From: Sphaerisporangium krabiense
GTDB taxonomy: Bacteria > Actinomycetota > Actinomycetes > Streptosporangiales > Streptosporangiaceae
NCBI RefSeq assembly: GCF_014200435.1
Contig: NZ_JACHBR010000002.1
Span: forward strand, 1,433,001-1,497,000
DNA: 64,000 nucleotides
Direction: 5' to 3'
The translations under genes and the position numbers were made by a program. How positions within the stretch are numbered: position 1 is the first letter of the stretch; the number at the start of each line of letters is the position of its first letter. Of this stretch, positions 8,459 to 17,480 are shown one piece after another. Below the pieces are notes generated by a model, which ran no database searches, was not told where the DNA came from, and saw only the letters and a program-made list of their open reading frames with translations.

Positions 8459-9841
8459 TCAGCGGGAGACCGCCGCGGGGCCTACCAGGGACTGGAGTTT
8501 CGTGTCGTAGGCGGTGGCGGCCTCGTCGACGGGGGTGCCGGCGGTGGCGGCGGCGGTGGCCTGCTGGAGGGCCGTGGAGACCTGGGGGTAGACGGCGAGG
8601 CCGGGGCGGTAGGCGGTGAGGGGGAGGACGCGGCCGGCGACGAAGGAGAGCATGGGGTCGCCCTTCAGGACCTCGTCGTTGACGTCCGTGCGGGAGGTGA
8701 TCCTGGCCTCGCCGGCGAGGCCGGCCTTGGTGGCCTCGGCCGAGTGCATGAAGGCGAGCAGCTCCCACGCCAGGGCGGCGTTCTTGGAGTGGGGGTTCAG
8801 GACCCGCACCGCGCCGCCGGACATGCTCACGAAGTCCTGCCCGCGCACGCCCGCGCCCGGCCGTTCGGCGGGGATCAGCGCGTAGCCGACCTCCCGGTCG
8901 CGGTCCTTCATCGGGGCGACGCCCGCCGTGGGCTCGATGACCGACCGCCAGAAGTAGTCGCCCTCGGCCAGGACGCCGATCCGGCCGTCGGCGAACTCCT
9001 GGAAGGACTTGTCGCGGCCCTTGGCCTCCTGCTGGAGCCGGGGGTCGCCGAGGCCGGTGGTGTAGATGCGCCGGTAGAGGCCGAGCACGTCCTTGAGGGC
9101 CTGGGAGGCGCCCGTCCACTTTCCGTTCGCGTAGATCTCGGCGCCCGCGCCCGCGAGCAGGGGCAGCGCGCCCTGCATGGAGGTGGCCTCGCCCATCGCC
9201 GTGCCCGCGTTGATCTGCAGCGGCGTGGGCACGCCCGCCTTCTTCAGCGCCGCGCCCGCGTCGAGGAGATCCTGCCAGCTTCGCGGCTGCCAGGCGGCGG
9301 GCAGCCCGGCCCGCGCGAACAGGGTCTTGTTGTAGAACAGCACGCGGCCGTCGGTGCCCTGCGGCAGCCCGTACGTGCGGCCCTCGAAGACGCCGAGGCC
9401 CTGCACGGCCTGAGGAATCCGCGTCCAGCCCTCCCACCGCGCGACGGCGGGGCCGGCGGTGTCGGACAGCGGCTTGATGTACCCGGCCTGGGCGAACTCG
9501 CCGACCCAGATGCCGTCCAGGTCGATGACGTCGGCGCCGGTCCCGGACCTCAGGTCCAGGGCGATCTTGGTCTTGTACTCCTCGTCGTCCACGCCGTTGG
9601 GCCGGAACACCACCCGGACGTTACGGCCCGCGGCCTTCTGCGCCCGCTCGAACCTGGGGATGAGCCACTTGGCGGTCCAGTCGGCGGTCGCGGAGTTCTT
9701 GCCGCCGGAGATCGCGTTGGCGGTGACGGTGAGGGTCGTGCCATCCGTTGCGGGGGATCCGCCGGAGCCGCAGGCGGCCAGGAAGAGGGCCAGGGAGACG
9801 GTGACCGCGGCCGGCGGGGAGAGCGTACGCGCTGATGTCAC
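8459..9841 (-). CDS. Extracellular sugar-binding lipoprotein
   Basis: A 460-residue solute-binding protein of the family 1 carbohydrate type. A signal peptide ends in the lipobox LAAC, so it is anchored on the outer face of the membrane. It is the first gene of the cassette and delivers substrate to the two downstream permeases. The start is a GTG with TAGGAGG upstream. The ligand is unknown; the downstream mannosidase suggests a mannose-containing oligosaccharide. The gene is divergent from prcB, with 212 bases between them. Confidence 0.92.
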   Translation of the reverse strand: MTSARTLSPPAAVTVSLALFLAACGSGGSPATDGTTLTVTANAISGGKNSATADWTAKWLIPRFERAQKAAGRNVRVVFRPNGVDDEEYKTKIALDLRSGTGADVIDLDGIWVGEFAQAGYIKPLSDTAGPAVARWEGWTRIPQAVQGLGVFEGRTYGLPQGTDGRVLFYNKTLFARAGLPAAWQPRSWQDLLDAGAALKKAGVPTPLQINAGTAMGEATSMQGALPLLAGAGAEIYANGKWTGASQALKDVLGLYRRIYTTGLGDPRLQQEAKGRDKSFQEFADGRIGVLAEGDYFWRSVIEPTAGVAPMKDRDREVGYALIPAERPGAGVRGQDFVSMSGGAVRVLNPHSKNAALAWELLAFMHSAEATKAGLAGEARITSRTDVNDEVLKGDPMLSFVAGRVLPLTAYRPGLAVYPQVSTALQQATAAATAGTPVDEAATAYDTKLQSLVGPAAVSR

Positions 9842-10053
9842 GGGGGACCTCCTACGCTGGAGGCGTACGTGTTTTCATGTCACGACAACTCGACAATCGC
9901 ATGCCCGGTCTGACGCGTAAAGATGATTTTTGTGGAACATGAGGCCCGATGGGCGGAAGCGGTTCGCGTTGAGCTGATCGTGGGAAGTGCAACGAGCACA
10001 GCACCACGAGTAGGGTCGGCGTTGTAGCCGGAAGGTCCTTTGGAGGGAGTGGC
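9842..10053. promoter_or_regulatory. Divergent promoter region, sugar cassette and prcB
   Basis: On the plus strand TAGGGT at 10011-10016 is a plausible -10 for prcB, leaving a leader of about 30 bases that ends in the GGAGGG site. On the minus side two copies of TTGTCG (complement at 9883-9888 and 9891-9896, eight bases apart) lie upstream of the binding-protein gene and could be an operator. No cassette regulator is encoded nearby. Confidence 0.45.
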
Positions 10054-10887
10054 GTGGCAGCACAGCCGGGCTGGATGGGCAATCTGTTCCTGGACACTGG
10101 GTCGACATCGTTCACGGAGTTCGTCGGGTCGTACGCTCCAGGGTTGCTTCCGGGGCGGCTTCAGGCGGCGGGCGCGGCGGGCGAGACCATCCCGCACGCG
10201 ACCACGATCGTGGCCGCGACGTTCGCGGGCGGCGTGGTGATGGCGGGCGACCGGCGGGCCACCGCGGGCAACTACATCTCCCAGAAGGACATGGAGAAGG
10301 TCTTCCGCACCGACGACTACTCGTGCATGGGCATCGCCGGCGCCGCGAGCACCGGCATCGAGCTGGCCCGGCTCTACTGCGTCGAGCTGGAGCACTACGA
10401 GAAGCGCGAGGGCCGCACGCTGTCGGTCGTCGGCAAGGCCAACCGGCTGGCCACCATGATCCGCGGCAACCTGCCCATGGCCATGCAGGGCCTGGTGGTG
10501 GTGCCGCTGTTCGCGGCCTACGACGAGGAGCGCGACGCCGGCCGCATCTTCAGCTACGACGTCGGCGGCGGCCCCTATGAGCAGACCAACTACGCCGCCA
10601 TCGGCTCGGGCTCGATCTTCGCGCGCGGCTCGCTGAAGAAGCTGTACCGCGAGGGCGCCTCCGCCGAGGACGTCGTCACCGTCACCCTGAACGCGCTGTA
10701 CGACGCCGCCGACGACGACTCGGCCACCGGCGGCCCCGACGTCACCCGCAGGATCTGGCCCATGGTGGCCGTGATCGACGACGAGGGGTTCCGGCGCCTG
10801 CCCGACGAGGAGGTCGAGCGGCACGTCCGCCAGTTGCTCGACGTCCGCATGGCCGACCCAGACGGCCCCACGGCCCCGCTGCGCTAG
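10054..10887 (+). CDS. prcB: 20S proteasome beta subunit PrcB
   Basis: A 277-residue catalytic subunit. A propeptide of 49 residues ends before the active-site threonine: the mature protein should start at T50 in [10 protein letters not shown], followed by [12 protein letters not shown], which matches known actinobacterial PrcB. The subunits form the inner rings of the 20S core that degrades pupylated proteins. The start is a GTG with GGAGGG five bases upstream. It is followed by prcA after 33 bases, in one operon. Mycobacterial propeptides end in Gly before the threonine; here it is Ala. Confidence 0.97.
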   Translation: MAAQPGWMGNLFLDTGSTSFTEFVGSYAPGLLPGRLQAAGAAGETIPHATTIVAATFAGGVVMAGDRRATAGNYISQKDMEKVFRTDDYSCMGIAGAASTGIELARLYCVELEHYEKREGRTLSVVGKANRLATMIRGNLPMAMQGLVVVPLFAAYDEERDAGRIFSYDVGGGPYEQTNYAAIGSGSIFARGSLKKLYREGASAEDVVTVTLNALYDAADDDSATGGPDVTRRIWPMVAVIDDEGFRRLPDEEVERHVRQLLDVRMADPDGPTAPLR

Positions 10888-10920
10888 TCACAACCCACGG
10901 CCACGAGAGGATCACCACCG

Positions 10921-11718
10921 GTGTCCATGCCCTTTGGATATGTGTCCCCAGAACAGGAGATGCGGGACAAGGCCGATTTCGCGCGGAAGGGCATCGCGCG
11001 CGGCCGCAGCGTCGTGGTGCTGCAGTACGAGAAAGGCATTCTTTTCGTCGCCCCCAACGCCTCCCGGGCGCTGCACAAGATCAGTGAGATCTACGACCGC
11101 ATCGGCTTCGCGGCGGTCGGCAAGTACAACGAGTTCGAGGCCCTGCGCCTCGGCGGCATCCGCTACGCCGACATCAACGGCTACACCTACGACCGCGGCG
11201 ACGTCACGGCCCGGGGCCTTGCCAACCTGTACGCCCAGTCGCTCGGCATGGTGTTCACCGAGTCGCGCAAGCCGTACGAGGTCGAGCTCGTCGTGGCCGA
11301 GGTGGGCGAGGCCCCCGAGGACGACCAGATCTACCGCCTCACCTTCGACGGCTCGGTCGCCGACGAGCACGGCTTCGTGGTCATGGGCGGCGTGGCCGAC
11401 GCCGTCGCCGCCCGCCTGAAGGACCGCTTCCGCGCCGGCCTCTCGCTCAACGAGGCGCTGGACGCGGCGCTGGCCGCGCTCACCGAGCCGGGCGGCGAGC
11501 GTCCGCCGGTCTCCCAGCTCGAGGTCGCCGTCCTGGACCGGACCAGGGAGCACCGCAAGTTCCAGCGGCTCACCGGCCCGCGCCTGGAGCGCCTGCTGGG
11601 CTCCTCCGCCCCGGAGGAGACCCCGCCGCAGGGCTCCGAGCCCGAGACCTCCCCCGAGGGGCCGGACACCCCGGCGACCGCCCCCGAGGGGGACATCGAC
11701 ACCGGCTCGGGCGAGTAG
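10921..11718 (+). CDS. prcA: 20S proteasome alpha subunit PrcA
   Basis: A 265-residue alpha-type subunit that forms the outer, gating rings of the 20S core. The N-terminal gate region ([20 protein letters not shown]) and the YDRRDVT-like segment ([20 protein letters not shown]) match PrcA. It lacks the catalytic threonine, as expected. The C-terminus is an acidic, proline-rich tail of about 35 residues that is variable in the family. The start is GTG at 10921; ATG at 10927 (MPFGY) is an alternative. It is translated from the same message as prcB. Confidence 0.96.
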   Translation: MSMPFGYVSPEQEMRDKADFARKGIARGRSVVVLQYEKGILFVAPNASRALHKISEIYDRIGFAAVGKYNEFEALRLGGIRYADINGYTYDRGDVTARGLANLYAQSLGMVFTESRKPYEVELVVAEVGEAPEDDQIYRLTFDGSVADEHGFVVMGGVADAVAARLKDRFRAGLSLNEALDAALAALTEPGGERPPVSQLEVAVLDRTREHRKFQRLTGPRLERLLGSSAPEETPPQGSEPETSPEGPDTPATAPEGDIDTGSGE

Positions 11719-11970
11719 CGGCCCGCCCGAGCCCCGATATCACGATCCGGTCTCACGTCCCGGTCTCCGCCCGCGCGGGGTCCGGGACGCGCCGTTTCGG
11801 GTACAGATCCGGTGAGGGCCGCCGGCCCTCGCGAGGCCGGAGGGCCGGAGCGTCAAGGGGGTGGAGATCCATGCGCCGCAGAGAAGATCCAGGGTCGCGT
11901 TCCCGTGCGGGTGCGGGGTCCTCCTCCCGAAACCCCGGAAAGATCCCTCCCCTCGCGGGCTCGGAGAACA

Positions 11971-11976
11971 TAGTGT
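11971..11976 (+). promoter_or_regulatory. -10 element for a leaderless pafA transcript
   Basis: TAGTGT fits TANNNT and ends six bases before the ATG at 11983. This implies a transcript that begins at or near the start codon. It favours ATG 11983 over the GTG at 11980. The rest of the 11719-11979 gap shows no gene. Confidence 0.6.
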
Positions 11977-11982
11977 GATGTG

Positions 11983-13341
11983 ATGGATCGTCGCATCTTC
12001 GGCTTGGAGAACGAATACGGCGTCACCTGCACGTTCAGGGGCCAGCGCAGGCTGTCCCCGGACGAGGTGGCGCGGTACCTGTTCCGCAGAGTCGTGTCCT
12101 GGGGCCGATCGAGCAACGTGTTCCTGCGAAACGGTGCCCGCCTCTACCTCGACGTCGGCAGCCACCCCGAATACGCCACCCCCGAATGTGACAACGTCGT
12201 GGAGCTCGTCACCCACGACAAGGCCGGCGAGCGCATCCTCGAAGGCCTGCTCGTGGACGCCGAGAAGCGTCTGCGCGAGGAGGGCATCGCCGGGGACATC
12301 TACCTTTTCAAGAACAACACCGACTCGGCCGGGAACTCCTACGGCTGTCATGAGAACTATCTGGTCGGCAGGCACGGCGAGTTCGGCCGCCTGGCCGACG
12401 TCCTGATCCCCTTCCTGGTGACCCGGCAGATCATCTGCGGGGCGGGCAAGGTGCTCCAGACGCCGCGCGGCGCGGTCTACTGCGTCTCCCAGCGCGCCGA
12501 GCACATCTGGGAGGGGGTGTCGAGCGCGACGACCCGCTCCCGCCCGATCATCAACACCCGGGACGAGCCGCACGCCGACGCCGAGCGCTTCCGGCGGCTG
12601 CACGTCATCGTCGGCGACTCCAACATGAGCGAGACCACGATGCTGCTCAAGGTCGGCGCCACCGACCTGGTGCTGCGCATGGTGGAGGCCGGCACGGTCA
12701 TGCGCGACCTCAGCCTGGAGAACCCGATCCGGGCGATCCGCGAGGTCTCCCACGACATGACCGGCCGCAGGCGTGTGCGGCTGGCCAACGGCCGCGAGGC
12801 GTCGTCGCTGGAGATCCAGCAGGAGTACCTGACCAAGGCGCGCGACTTCGTCGAGCGCCGGGGCGGCGACGCGACCACGCGCCGGGTGCTGGAGCTGTGG
12901 GAGCGCACGTTGCGGGCCGTGGAGACCGGCGACCTCGACCTGGTCTCGCGCGAGATCGACTGGGTCACCAAGTACCAGCTCATCGAGCGCTACCGCGACA
13001 AGTACGACCTGCCGCTGTCCTCGCCGAGGGTCGCCCAGCTCGACCTGGCCTACCACGACGTCCACCGCAAGCGGGGCCTGTTCTACCTGCTGCAGCGGCG
13101 CGGCGCCGTGGAGCGCGTCGCCTCGGACCTGAAGATCTTCGAGGCCAAGTCGGTGCCGCCGCAGACCACCCGGGCCAGGCTGCGCGGGGAGTTCATCCGC
13201 AAGGCACAGGAGAAGCGCCGCGACTTCACCGTCGACTGGGTGCACCTCAAGCTCAACGACCAGGCCCAGCGCACGGTGCTGTGCAAGGACCCGTTCCGCA
13301 GCGTGGACGAGCGGGTCGACAAGCTGATCGCCGGCATGTGA
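11983..13341 (+). CDS. pafA: Pup-protein ligase PafA
   Basis: A 452-residue ligase of the carboxylate-amine ligase type. It activates the C-terminal glutamate of Pup with ATP and joins it to substrate lysines. The ATP/magnesium motif [10 protein letters not shown] is at the N-terminus, and Asp57 in [13 protein letters not shown] matches the catalytic base of mycobacterial PafA. The length equals that of the Mycobacterium tuberculosis enzyme when started at this ATG. It is transcribed separately from prcBA across a gap of about 260 bases, probably leaderless. Confidence 0.97.
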   Translation: MDRRIFGLENEYGVTCTFRGQRRLSPDEVARYLFRRVVSWGRSSNVFLRNGARLYLDVGSHPEYATPECDNVVELVTHDKAGERILEGLLVDAEKRLREEGIAGDIYLFKNNTDSAGNSYGCHENYLVGRHGEFGRLADVLIPFLVTRQIICGAGKVLQTPRGAVYCVSQRAEHIWEGVSSATTRSRPIINTRDEPHADAERFRRLHVIVGDSNMSETTMLLKVGATDLVLRMVEAGTVMRDLSLENPIRAIREVSHDMTGRRRVRLANGREASSLEIQQEYLTKARDFVERRGGDATTRRVLELWERTLRAVETGDLDLVSREIDWVTKYQLIERYRDKYDLPLSSPRVAQLDLAYHDVHRKRGLFYLLQRRGAVERVASDLKIFEAKSVPPQTTRARLRGEFIRKAQEKRRDFTVDWVHLKLNDQAQRTVLCKDPFRSVDERVDKLIAGM

Positions 13342-13346
13342 GCCGG

Positions 13347-13397
13347 GGCCGCCTGGCCCGTCTCCGCCCTGGCGCGGGACGGGCCGGGCGGGCGGCC
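13347..13397 (+). terminator. GC-rich hairpin after pafA
   Basis: 13347-13353 pairs with 13391-13397 and 13356-13362 pairs with 13378-13384, leaving a loop of about 15 bases and a short internal loop. It starts five bases after the pafA stop. No U-tract follows. Confidence 0.55.
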
Positions 13398-13524
13398 TTC
13401 CAGGGCGCTGAGCAGGGGAGTTAGAAGGAAGGGTCACGCTTCGGCAAGATCGAGGCGGATGATCCGGGGGCCGCCGGGGTTCGGGTAGTGTTACGCGGAC
13501 GTGACGTCTCTCCGAGGGAACCCC

Positions 13525-14472
13525 ATGCGCCGACTGGCCCTGCTCGCCGCCCTTCCGTTGCTGTTCGCCGCCGCCTGCGGCACCGAAGGCGACGTCACCG
13601 CCAAGACCGAAGGCGCGGCGCCGGCCGACGTCAAGGTGACCGGTGAGGTCGGGAAGAAGCCGCAGGTCGCCTTCCCCTCGGGCAAGCCTCCGGCGACCTC
13701 CTCCTCCAAGACCATCACCCCGGGCCAGGGTGCCCAGCTCAAGGAGGGTGACTCGGTCGTCGCGAACCTCACGGCCTACAACTGGGACGGCAAGGCCAAC
13801 GCGATGTCCGGCTCGACATACGACGAGGGGGCGCCGCAGCTCATCAAGGTCGACTCCAAGCTGCCCACCGTCGTGCACAAGGCGTTCCAGGCCAACAAGG
13901 TCGGCGGCCGGTTCCTCGCCGTCGTCGCCAAGGACAGCCTGACCCGCGAGCAGATGGAGCAGGCCAAGTCGCAGGGCGCGGACACCTCGATCGCGAGCGT
14001 CTACGTCGTGGACGTGCTCGGCGTGCCCACCGTCAAGGCCGCCCAGGGCGACGCCAAGGACGCCGACGTCAAGGGCGTCAAGCTGGAGAACCCCGGGGGA
14101 GAGCAGGCGCCCAAGCTGACCACCAAGACCGACGAGTCCGCGCCCAAGAAACTGGTCAGCAAGACCGTGATCAAGGGCGGCGGGCCGGAGGTCAAGGCCG
14201 GGCAGAACCTCCTCGTGCAGTACACGGGCAAGATCTGGGGCACCGACACCGAGTTCGACAGCAGCTGGAGCCGGGGCGAGCCGGTCATGTTCCAGATCGG
14301 CACCGGCAAGGTCATCAAGGGCTGGGACCAGGGCCTGGTCGGCGTGCCGGTGGGCAGTCGCGTCCTGCTGGCCATCCCGCCGGACCTGGGCTACGGCAAG
14401 AACGGCCAGGGCGACAAGATCAAGGGCACCGACACGCTCGTGTTCGTCGTGGACGTCCTAGGCGCGTATTGA
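13525..14472 (+). CDS. FKBP-type peptidyl-prolyl isomerase lipoprotein
   Basis: A 315-residue exported lipoprotein. The signal peptide MRRLALLAALPLLFAAAC ends at the lipid-modified Cys18. The C-terminal 95 residues are a good FKBP domain (LLVQYTGKIWGTDTEFDSSW, VIKGWDQGLVGVPVGSR, PDLGYG). The preceding region repeats the FKBP layout weakly (DGKANAMSGSTYDEG..., VGGRFLAVVAKD), so a degenerate first FKBP domain is likely. It should fold secreted proteins outside the membrane. ATG 13525 has a GAGGGA site; GTG 13501 is an alternative and lies near the predicted transcript start from TAGTGT at 13486-13491. In Streptomyces an FKBP gene also follows pafA. Confidence 0.92.
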   Translation: MRRLALLAALPLLFAAACGTEGDVTAKTEGAAPADVKVTGEVGKKPQVAFPSGKPPATSSSKTITPGQGAQLKEGDSVVANLTAYNWDGKANAMSGSTYDEGAPQLIKVDSKLPTVVHKAFQANKVGGRFLAVVAKDSLTREQMEQAKSQGADTSIASVYVVDVLGVPTVKAAQGDAKDADVKGVKLENPGGEQAPKLTTKTDESAPKKLVSKTVIKGGGPEVKAGQNLLVQYTGKIWGTDTEFDSSWSRGEPVMFQIGTGKVIKGWDQGLVGVPVGSRVLLAIPPDLGYGKNGQGDKIKGTDTLVFVVDVLGAY

Positions 14473-14492
14473 CGCACCCGATCTACTTTGTA

Positions 14493-14529
14493 AAGGCGCC
14501 CGGGCCGTGACGATCGCCCCGGGCGCCTT
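14493..14529 (+). terminator. Terminator hairpin after the FKBP gene
   Basis: A perfect 12-bp stem: 14493-14504 (AAGGCGCCCGGG) pairs with 14518-14529 across a 13-base loop. It lies 20 bases after the FKBP stop and ends in CTTC rather than a U-run. Confidence 0.8.
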
Positions 14530-14559
14530 CGCGTGCCCGGGGCCGACGCCGCCGCGGCC

Positions 14560-14565
14560 TAGACT
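14560..14565 (+). promoter_or_regulatory. -10 element, leaderless promoter of the SufR-like regulator
   Basis: TAGACT (TANNNT) ends six bases before the GTG at 14572, with no ribosome site between. The transcript probably begins at the start codon. Confidence 0.6.
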
Positions 14566-14571
14566 CGGGGC

Positions 14572-15210
14572 GTGAGTGGTGACGACCTCGACGCCCTGGG
14601 CGCGCTGCGCGATCCGGTGCGGCGGGCGCTGTATGACTATGTGGCCGGGCGGGACCATGAGGTGGGGCGGGACGAGGCCGCGGGCGGGGCTGGGGTGGGA
14701 CGCACGCTGGCGGCCTTTCATCTGGACAAGCTCGTCGAGGCCGGGCTGCTGGACGCGGGCTTTCGCCGGCTGACCGGGCGCACCGGGCCGGGGAGCGGGC
14801 GCCCGGCCAAGGTCTACCGCCGCTCGCGCCGTGAGCACCAGGTGAGCGTGCCGCCGCGCGACTACCGGACGCTGGCCCTCGTGCTGGCCGAGGCCGTGGA
14901 GGAGCTCGGCGGCGAGGAGGCCGCCGAGGCCGCGGCCCGGCGGGCGGGGGAGCGGGCCAAGGCGCCGGGGCTGCGCGAGGCCCTGCGGGAGCGCGGCTAC
15001 GAGCCGTACGACGACGACGGCGGGGCGATCCGCCTGCGCAACTGCCCCTTCCACGTGATCGCCGAGGACCGCCCGGTGCTGGTCTGCGCGATGAACCTGG
15101 CGCTGTGCGAGGGCCTGGTCGCGGCGGTGGGCGAGGAGGACCTCGCGCCGCGGCTCGACGCCCGGCCGGGGGAGTGCTGCGTCGCCTTTTCTAAAAACAA
15201 ACCTGATTGA
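14572..15210 (+). CDS. SufR-like winged-helix regulator with cysteine cluster
   Basis: A 212-residue regulator. The N-terminal 90 residues form a winged helix of the ArsR/SufR sort (LGALRDPVRRALYDYVAGRD, FHLDKLVEAGLLDAGFRRL). The C-terminal part has NCPFHVIAE, then VCAMNLALCEG and PGECCVAF, with cysteines at 158, 172, 179, 202 and 203. In SufR-type proteins a similar spacing binds an iron-sulfur cluster. I infer redox or Fe-S sensing, but no suf genes are nearby. It is transcribed just ahead of the DUF3291 gene, 32 bases away. Translation probably starts at GTG 14572 on a leaderless message. Confidence 0.78.
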   Translation: MSGDDLDALGALRDPVRRALYDYVAGRDHEVGRDEAAGGAGVGRTLAAFHLDKLVEAGLLDAGFRRLTGRTGPGSGRPAKVYRRSRREHQVSVPPRDYRTLALVLAEAVEELGGEEAAEAAARRAGERAKAPGLREALRERGYEPYDDDGGAIRLRNCPFHVIAEDRPVLVCAMNLALCEGLVAAVGEEDLAPRLDARPGECCVAFSKNKPD

Positions 15211-15242
15211 CTTAAGAGTGATCGCCGTGATGTCCTGAGGCC

Positions 15243-15680
15243 ATGCACCTGGCTCAGCTCAACGTCGCCCATCTGCGTGCCCCCGCCCATTCCCCCGAGA
15301 TCGCCGAGTTCATCGCGGCACTCGGCCCGATCAACGCGATCTCCGACGCCGCCTCAGGCTTCGTCTGGCGGCTGAAGGAGAGCAACGACCCCACCGAGAC
15401 CGTCAAGCATCCCTACGGAGACCTGCTGCTGATCAACTTCTCGGTGTGGGAGACCCGCGAGTCGCTGTGGAACTTCGTCTACCGCAGCCCGCACCTGGAG
15501 TACCTGCGCCGCCGCCGCGAGTGGTTCACCCGCGTCGCCGAGCCCTACAGCGTCATGTGGTGGGTCCCCGAGGGGCACATCCCCTCACTGGAGGACGGCA
15601 TGTCCCGCCTGGACCTGCTGCGCGCCAAGGGCCCCGGCCCCGAGGCGTTCACCTTCAAGGATTTCCACGAGCCGAGCTGA
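15243..15680 (+). CDS. DUF3291 family protein
   Basis: A 145-residue cytoplasmic protein that fits the DUF3291 family, which resembles dimeric ferredoxin-like monooxygenase folds. Supporting stretches are HLAQLNVAHLRAP, FVWRLKES and a tryptophan-rich WWVPEGHIPS. The function is unknown. It starts at an ATG after CCTGAGGCC and may be in one operon with the SufR-like regulator. Its 3' end overlaps the convergent membrane protein gene by 26 bases. Confidence 0.8.
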   Translation: MHLAQLNVAHLRAPAHSPEIAEFIAALGPINAISDAASGFVWRLKESNDPTETVKHPYGDLLLINFSVWETRESLWNFVYRSPHLEYLRRRREWFTRVAEPYSVMWWVPEGHIPSLEDGMSRLDLLRAKGPGPEAFTFKDFHEPS

Positions 15681-16233
15681 GGCGCCCGCCCGGCCCCGGC
15701 GACCGCCAAGCCAGGCCGAGCACCAGTGCGGCCACGGGAACGACCCAGGCGCCCGGCGAGGACGCGCTGGCGACGGGCCAGCACCACACCGCCCCCTCCC
15801 CGCCGCCGAGCAGCGCCGCGCCGACCAGGTAGGCGGCGGGCACCGCGGTCGCCGCGTCCCGCCGCCACCGGGCGGCCAGCACCGCCAGGCCCGTGAACCC
15901 CGCGAGGTTGCGTGCCGCCGCGAGCGCGTACGGCACGGCGCCGGCCGCGGCCAGCGCCGCCAGCAGCGCCAGCAGGCACACCGCGGCCACCATGCCGTCG
16001 CGGAGCGCCCCCGCGGGACGCACGGCGAGCGCCTCCTGGCTCGCCGGGCCCGCGTACGCGCCCCGCACCAGCACGGCGCTCGCCCCGAGCGGCAGGACCA
16101 GCGCCAGCGGCACCCCCGCCGGCAGGGCGGGCACCGGCACGGTCACCTCGCCCGCCGCCGCCACCAGCCCCGCCGTCGTCACCAGGGCCAGGGCCACCCG
16201 CCCGGCGTGGTGCACCCGCAGCCACGTCCTCAC
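15655..16233 (-). CDS. Membrane protein of a three-gene ABC exporter
   Basis: A 192-residue, strongly hydrophobic protein with about five to six predicted helices and no recognised family. The GTG start at 16233 overlaps the stop of the preceding permease-like gene as GTGA, so the two are coupled. It ends inside the 3' end of the convergent DUF3291 gene (26-base overlap). With the 415-residue membrane protein and the ATPase upstream it probably forms one transporter. Confidence 0.65.
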   Translation of the reverse strand: MRTWLRVHHAGRVALALVTTAGLVAAAGEVTVPVPALPAGVPLALVLPLGASAVLVRGAYAGPASQEALAVRPAGALRDGMVAAVCLLALLAALAAAGAVPYALAAARNLAGFTGLAVLAARWRRDAATAVPAAYLVGAALLGGGEGAVWCWPVASASSPGAWVVPVAALVLGLAWRSPGPGGRLSSARGNP

Positions 16234-17477
16234 GGCGTCACCTCCGAGGGCGCGGCGTCGCAGCGGGTCAGCGCCGCCAGGTTCCGCCGGAACCACGCCG
16301 CCTGCTCGGCCGCGGGCCTGGCCAGCACGCGCGCGGCGACGTCCGCCGCCTCCGCCCCCGCCCGGGCCGCCACCGGCGCGGGCGCGGCCCCCGCCGTCCG
16401 CGCCAGCCAGGCGCTCACCGGACGGTAGGCGTCCGCGCCGGACCAGCCGGGCCCGCACACCGGCGGCTCCGGCGGCAGCAGACCCGTCGCCAGGGCGAAC
16501 AGCACCTCGTCCTCCCCGGCCCCCGGCGGGACCGCGAAGCGCCACGAGGCCCGCCCACCGGCCGGTCCCTCCGTGATCAGCGTGGGCGCGGGCAGCCCGG
16601 TCCCCGCCGCCAGCCGGCGCGCGGCCGGCACGGCCAGCCGGGCGGCCGCGCCCAGCCGCCGCTCGCGCTCCCGCCACACGCACACGCCGGTCCCGTCCAG
16701 CCGGGCGCAGGCCAGCCCGCCGGCGCGCGGCGCCTGCGCCTCCGGCCCCATGTCGCGAACCAGCGGGAACGCCACGGCGAAGGCCGCCAGCGGGAGGACG
16801 GCGACCCCGGCCCACGCCCGGCGCGAACGCCGCGCCCACGCCAGGCACGCCGCCGCGGCCAGGCCGGCGGCCAGCGTCGCCTGCGCGGCCAGCGCCCCCG
16901 GACGGAAGACGCTGTCGGTCTCGCAGCAGAAGCCCAGGTTGTTCCCGGTGAGATGGCGCACCCAGAAGGTCTCCAGCGCCGCGGGGAAGGACAGCCACAG
17001 CCAGGTCACGCCGAGCAGCAGGGGCACGCCCACCAGCGGGTGCAGGAACCGGCCCGCCGCGAACCCGGCGAGCGTCCAGGCGAGGATCACCAGCGCCGCC
17101 ACCGCCACCAGGAACGGGTCCGGCAGCCCCGGGACCCCGGCCATCGCGGCGGCCGTCACGCCGAGCGCCGCCGCCAGGGTCACCGCGGCGGCCCCGAGGA
17201 GGGGCAGCAGCGACCAGGTGAGCACCGTCAGCGGTCCCCGCGCGGGGGCGCCGTCCAGGACCCGGCCACGCGCCAGGCGGGCCCCCTCCCAGGCGCCCGC
17301 GGCGGCGCACACCGGGCCCGCGGCCAGCACCGCCGCCGAGGCGGCGAGCACCGTGGCCGACGTCCAGTTGTCCTCCAGGCCGTCGATCGAGCCGCCGAGA
17401 ACGAGGAACATGTAGGCGAGCATGAGCGGGAAGGCGAGCACGGCCGCGCAGGACCGCAGCCAGGAGAGCACGGGCAC
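16230..17477 (-). CDS. ABC transporter membrane subunit, large
   Basis: A 415-residue protein. The N-terminal half carries several membrane helices, a loop with a cysteine pair (NNLGFCCETDS) and a final helix. A C-terminal extramembrane region of about 160 residues follows, without a recognised domain. It starts at GTG 17477, three bases after the ATPase stop. It is the likely partner of the ATPase at 17481-18173. Its substrate is unknown; in similar actinobacterial operons these are exporters. Confidence 0.65.
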   Translation of the reverse strand: MPVLSWLRSCAAVLAFPLMLAYMFLVLGGSIDGLEDNWTSATVLAASAAVLAAGPVCAAAGAWEGARLARGRVLDGAPARGPLTVLTWSLLPLLGAAAVTLAAALGVTAAAMAGVPGLPDPFLVAVAALVILAWTLAGFAAGRFLHPLVGVPLLLGVTWLWLSFPAALETFWVRHLTGNNLGFCCETDSVFRPGALAAQATLAAGLAAAACLAWARRSRRAWAGVAVLPLAAFAVAFPLVRDMGPEAQAPRAGGLACARLDGTGVCVWRERERRLGAAARLAVPAARRLAAGTGLPAPTLITEGPAGGRASWRFAVPPGAGEDEVLFALATGLLPPEPPVCGPGWSGADAYRPVSAWLARTAGAAPAPVAARAGAEAADVAARVLARPAAEQAAWFRRNLAALTRCDAAPSEVTP

Positions 17478-17480
17478 GGC

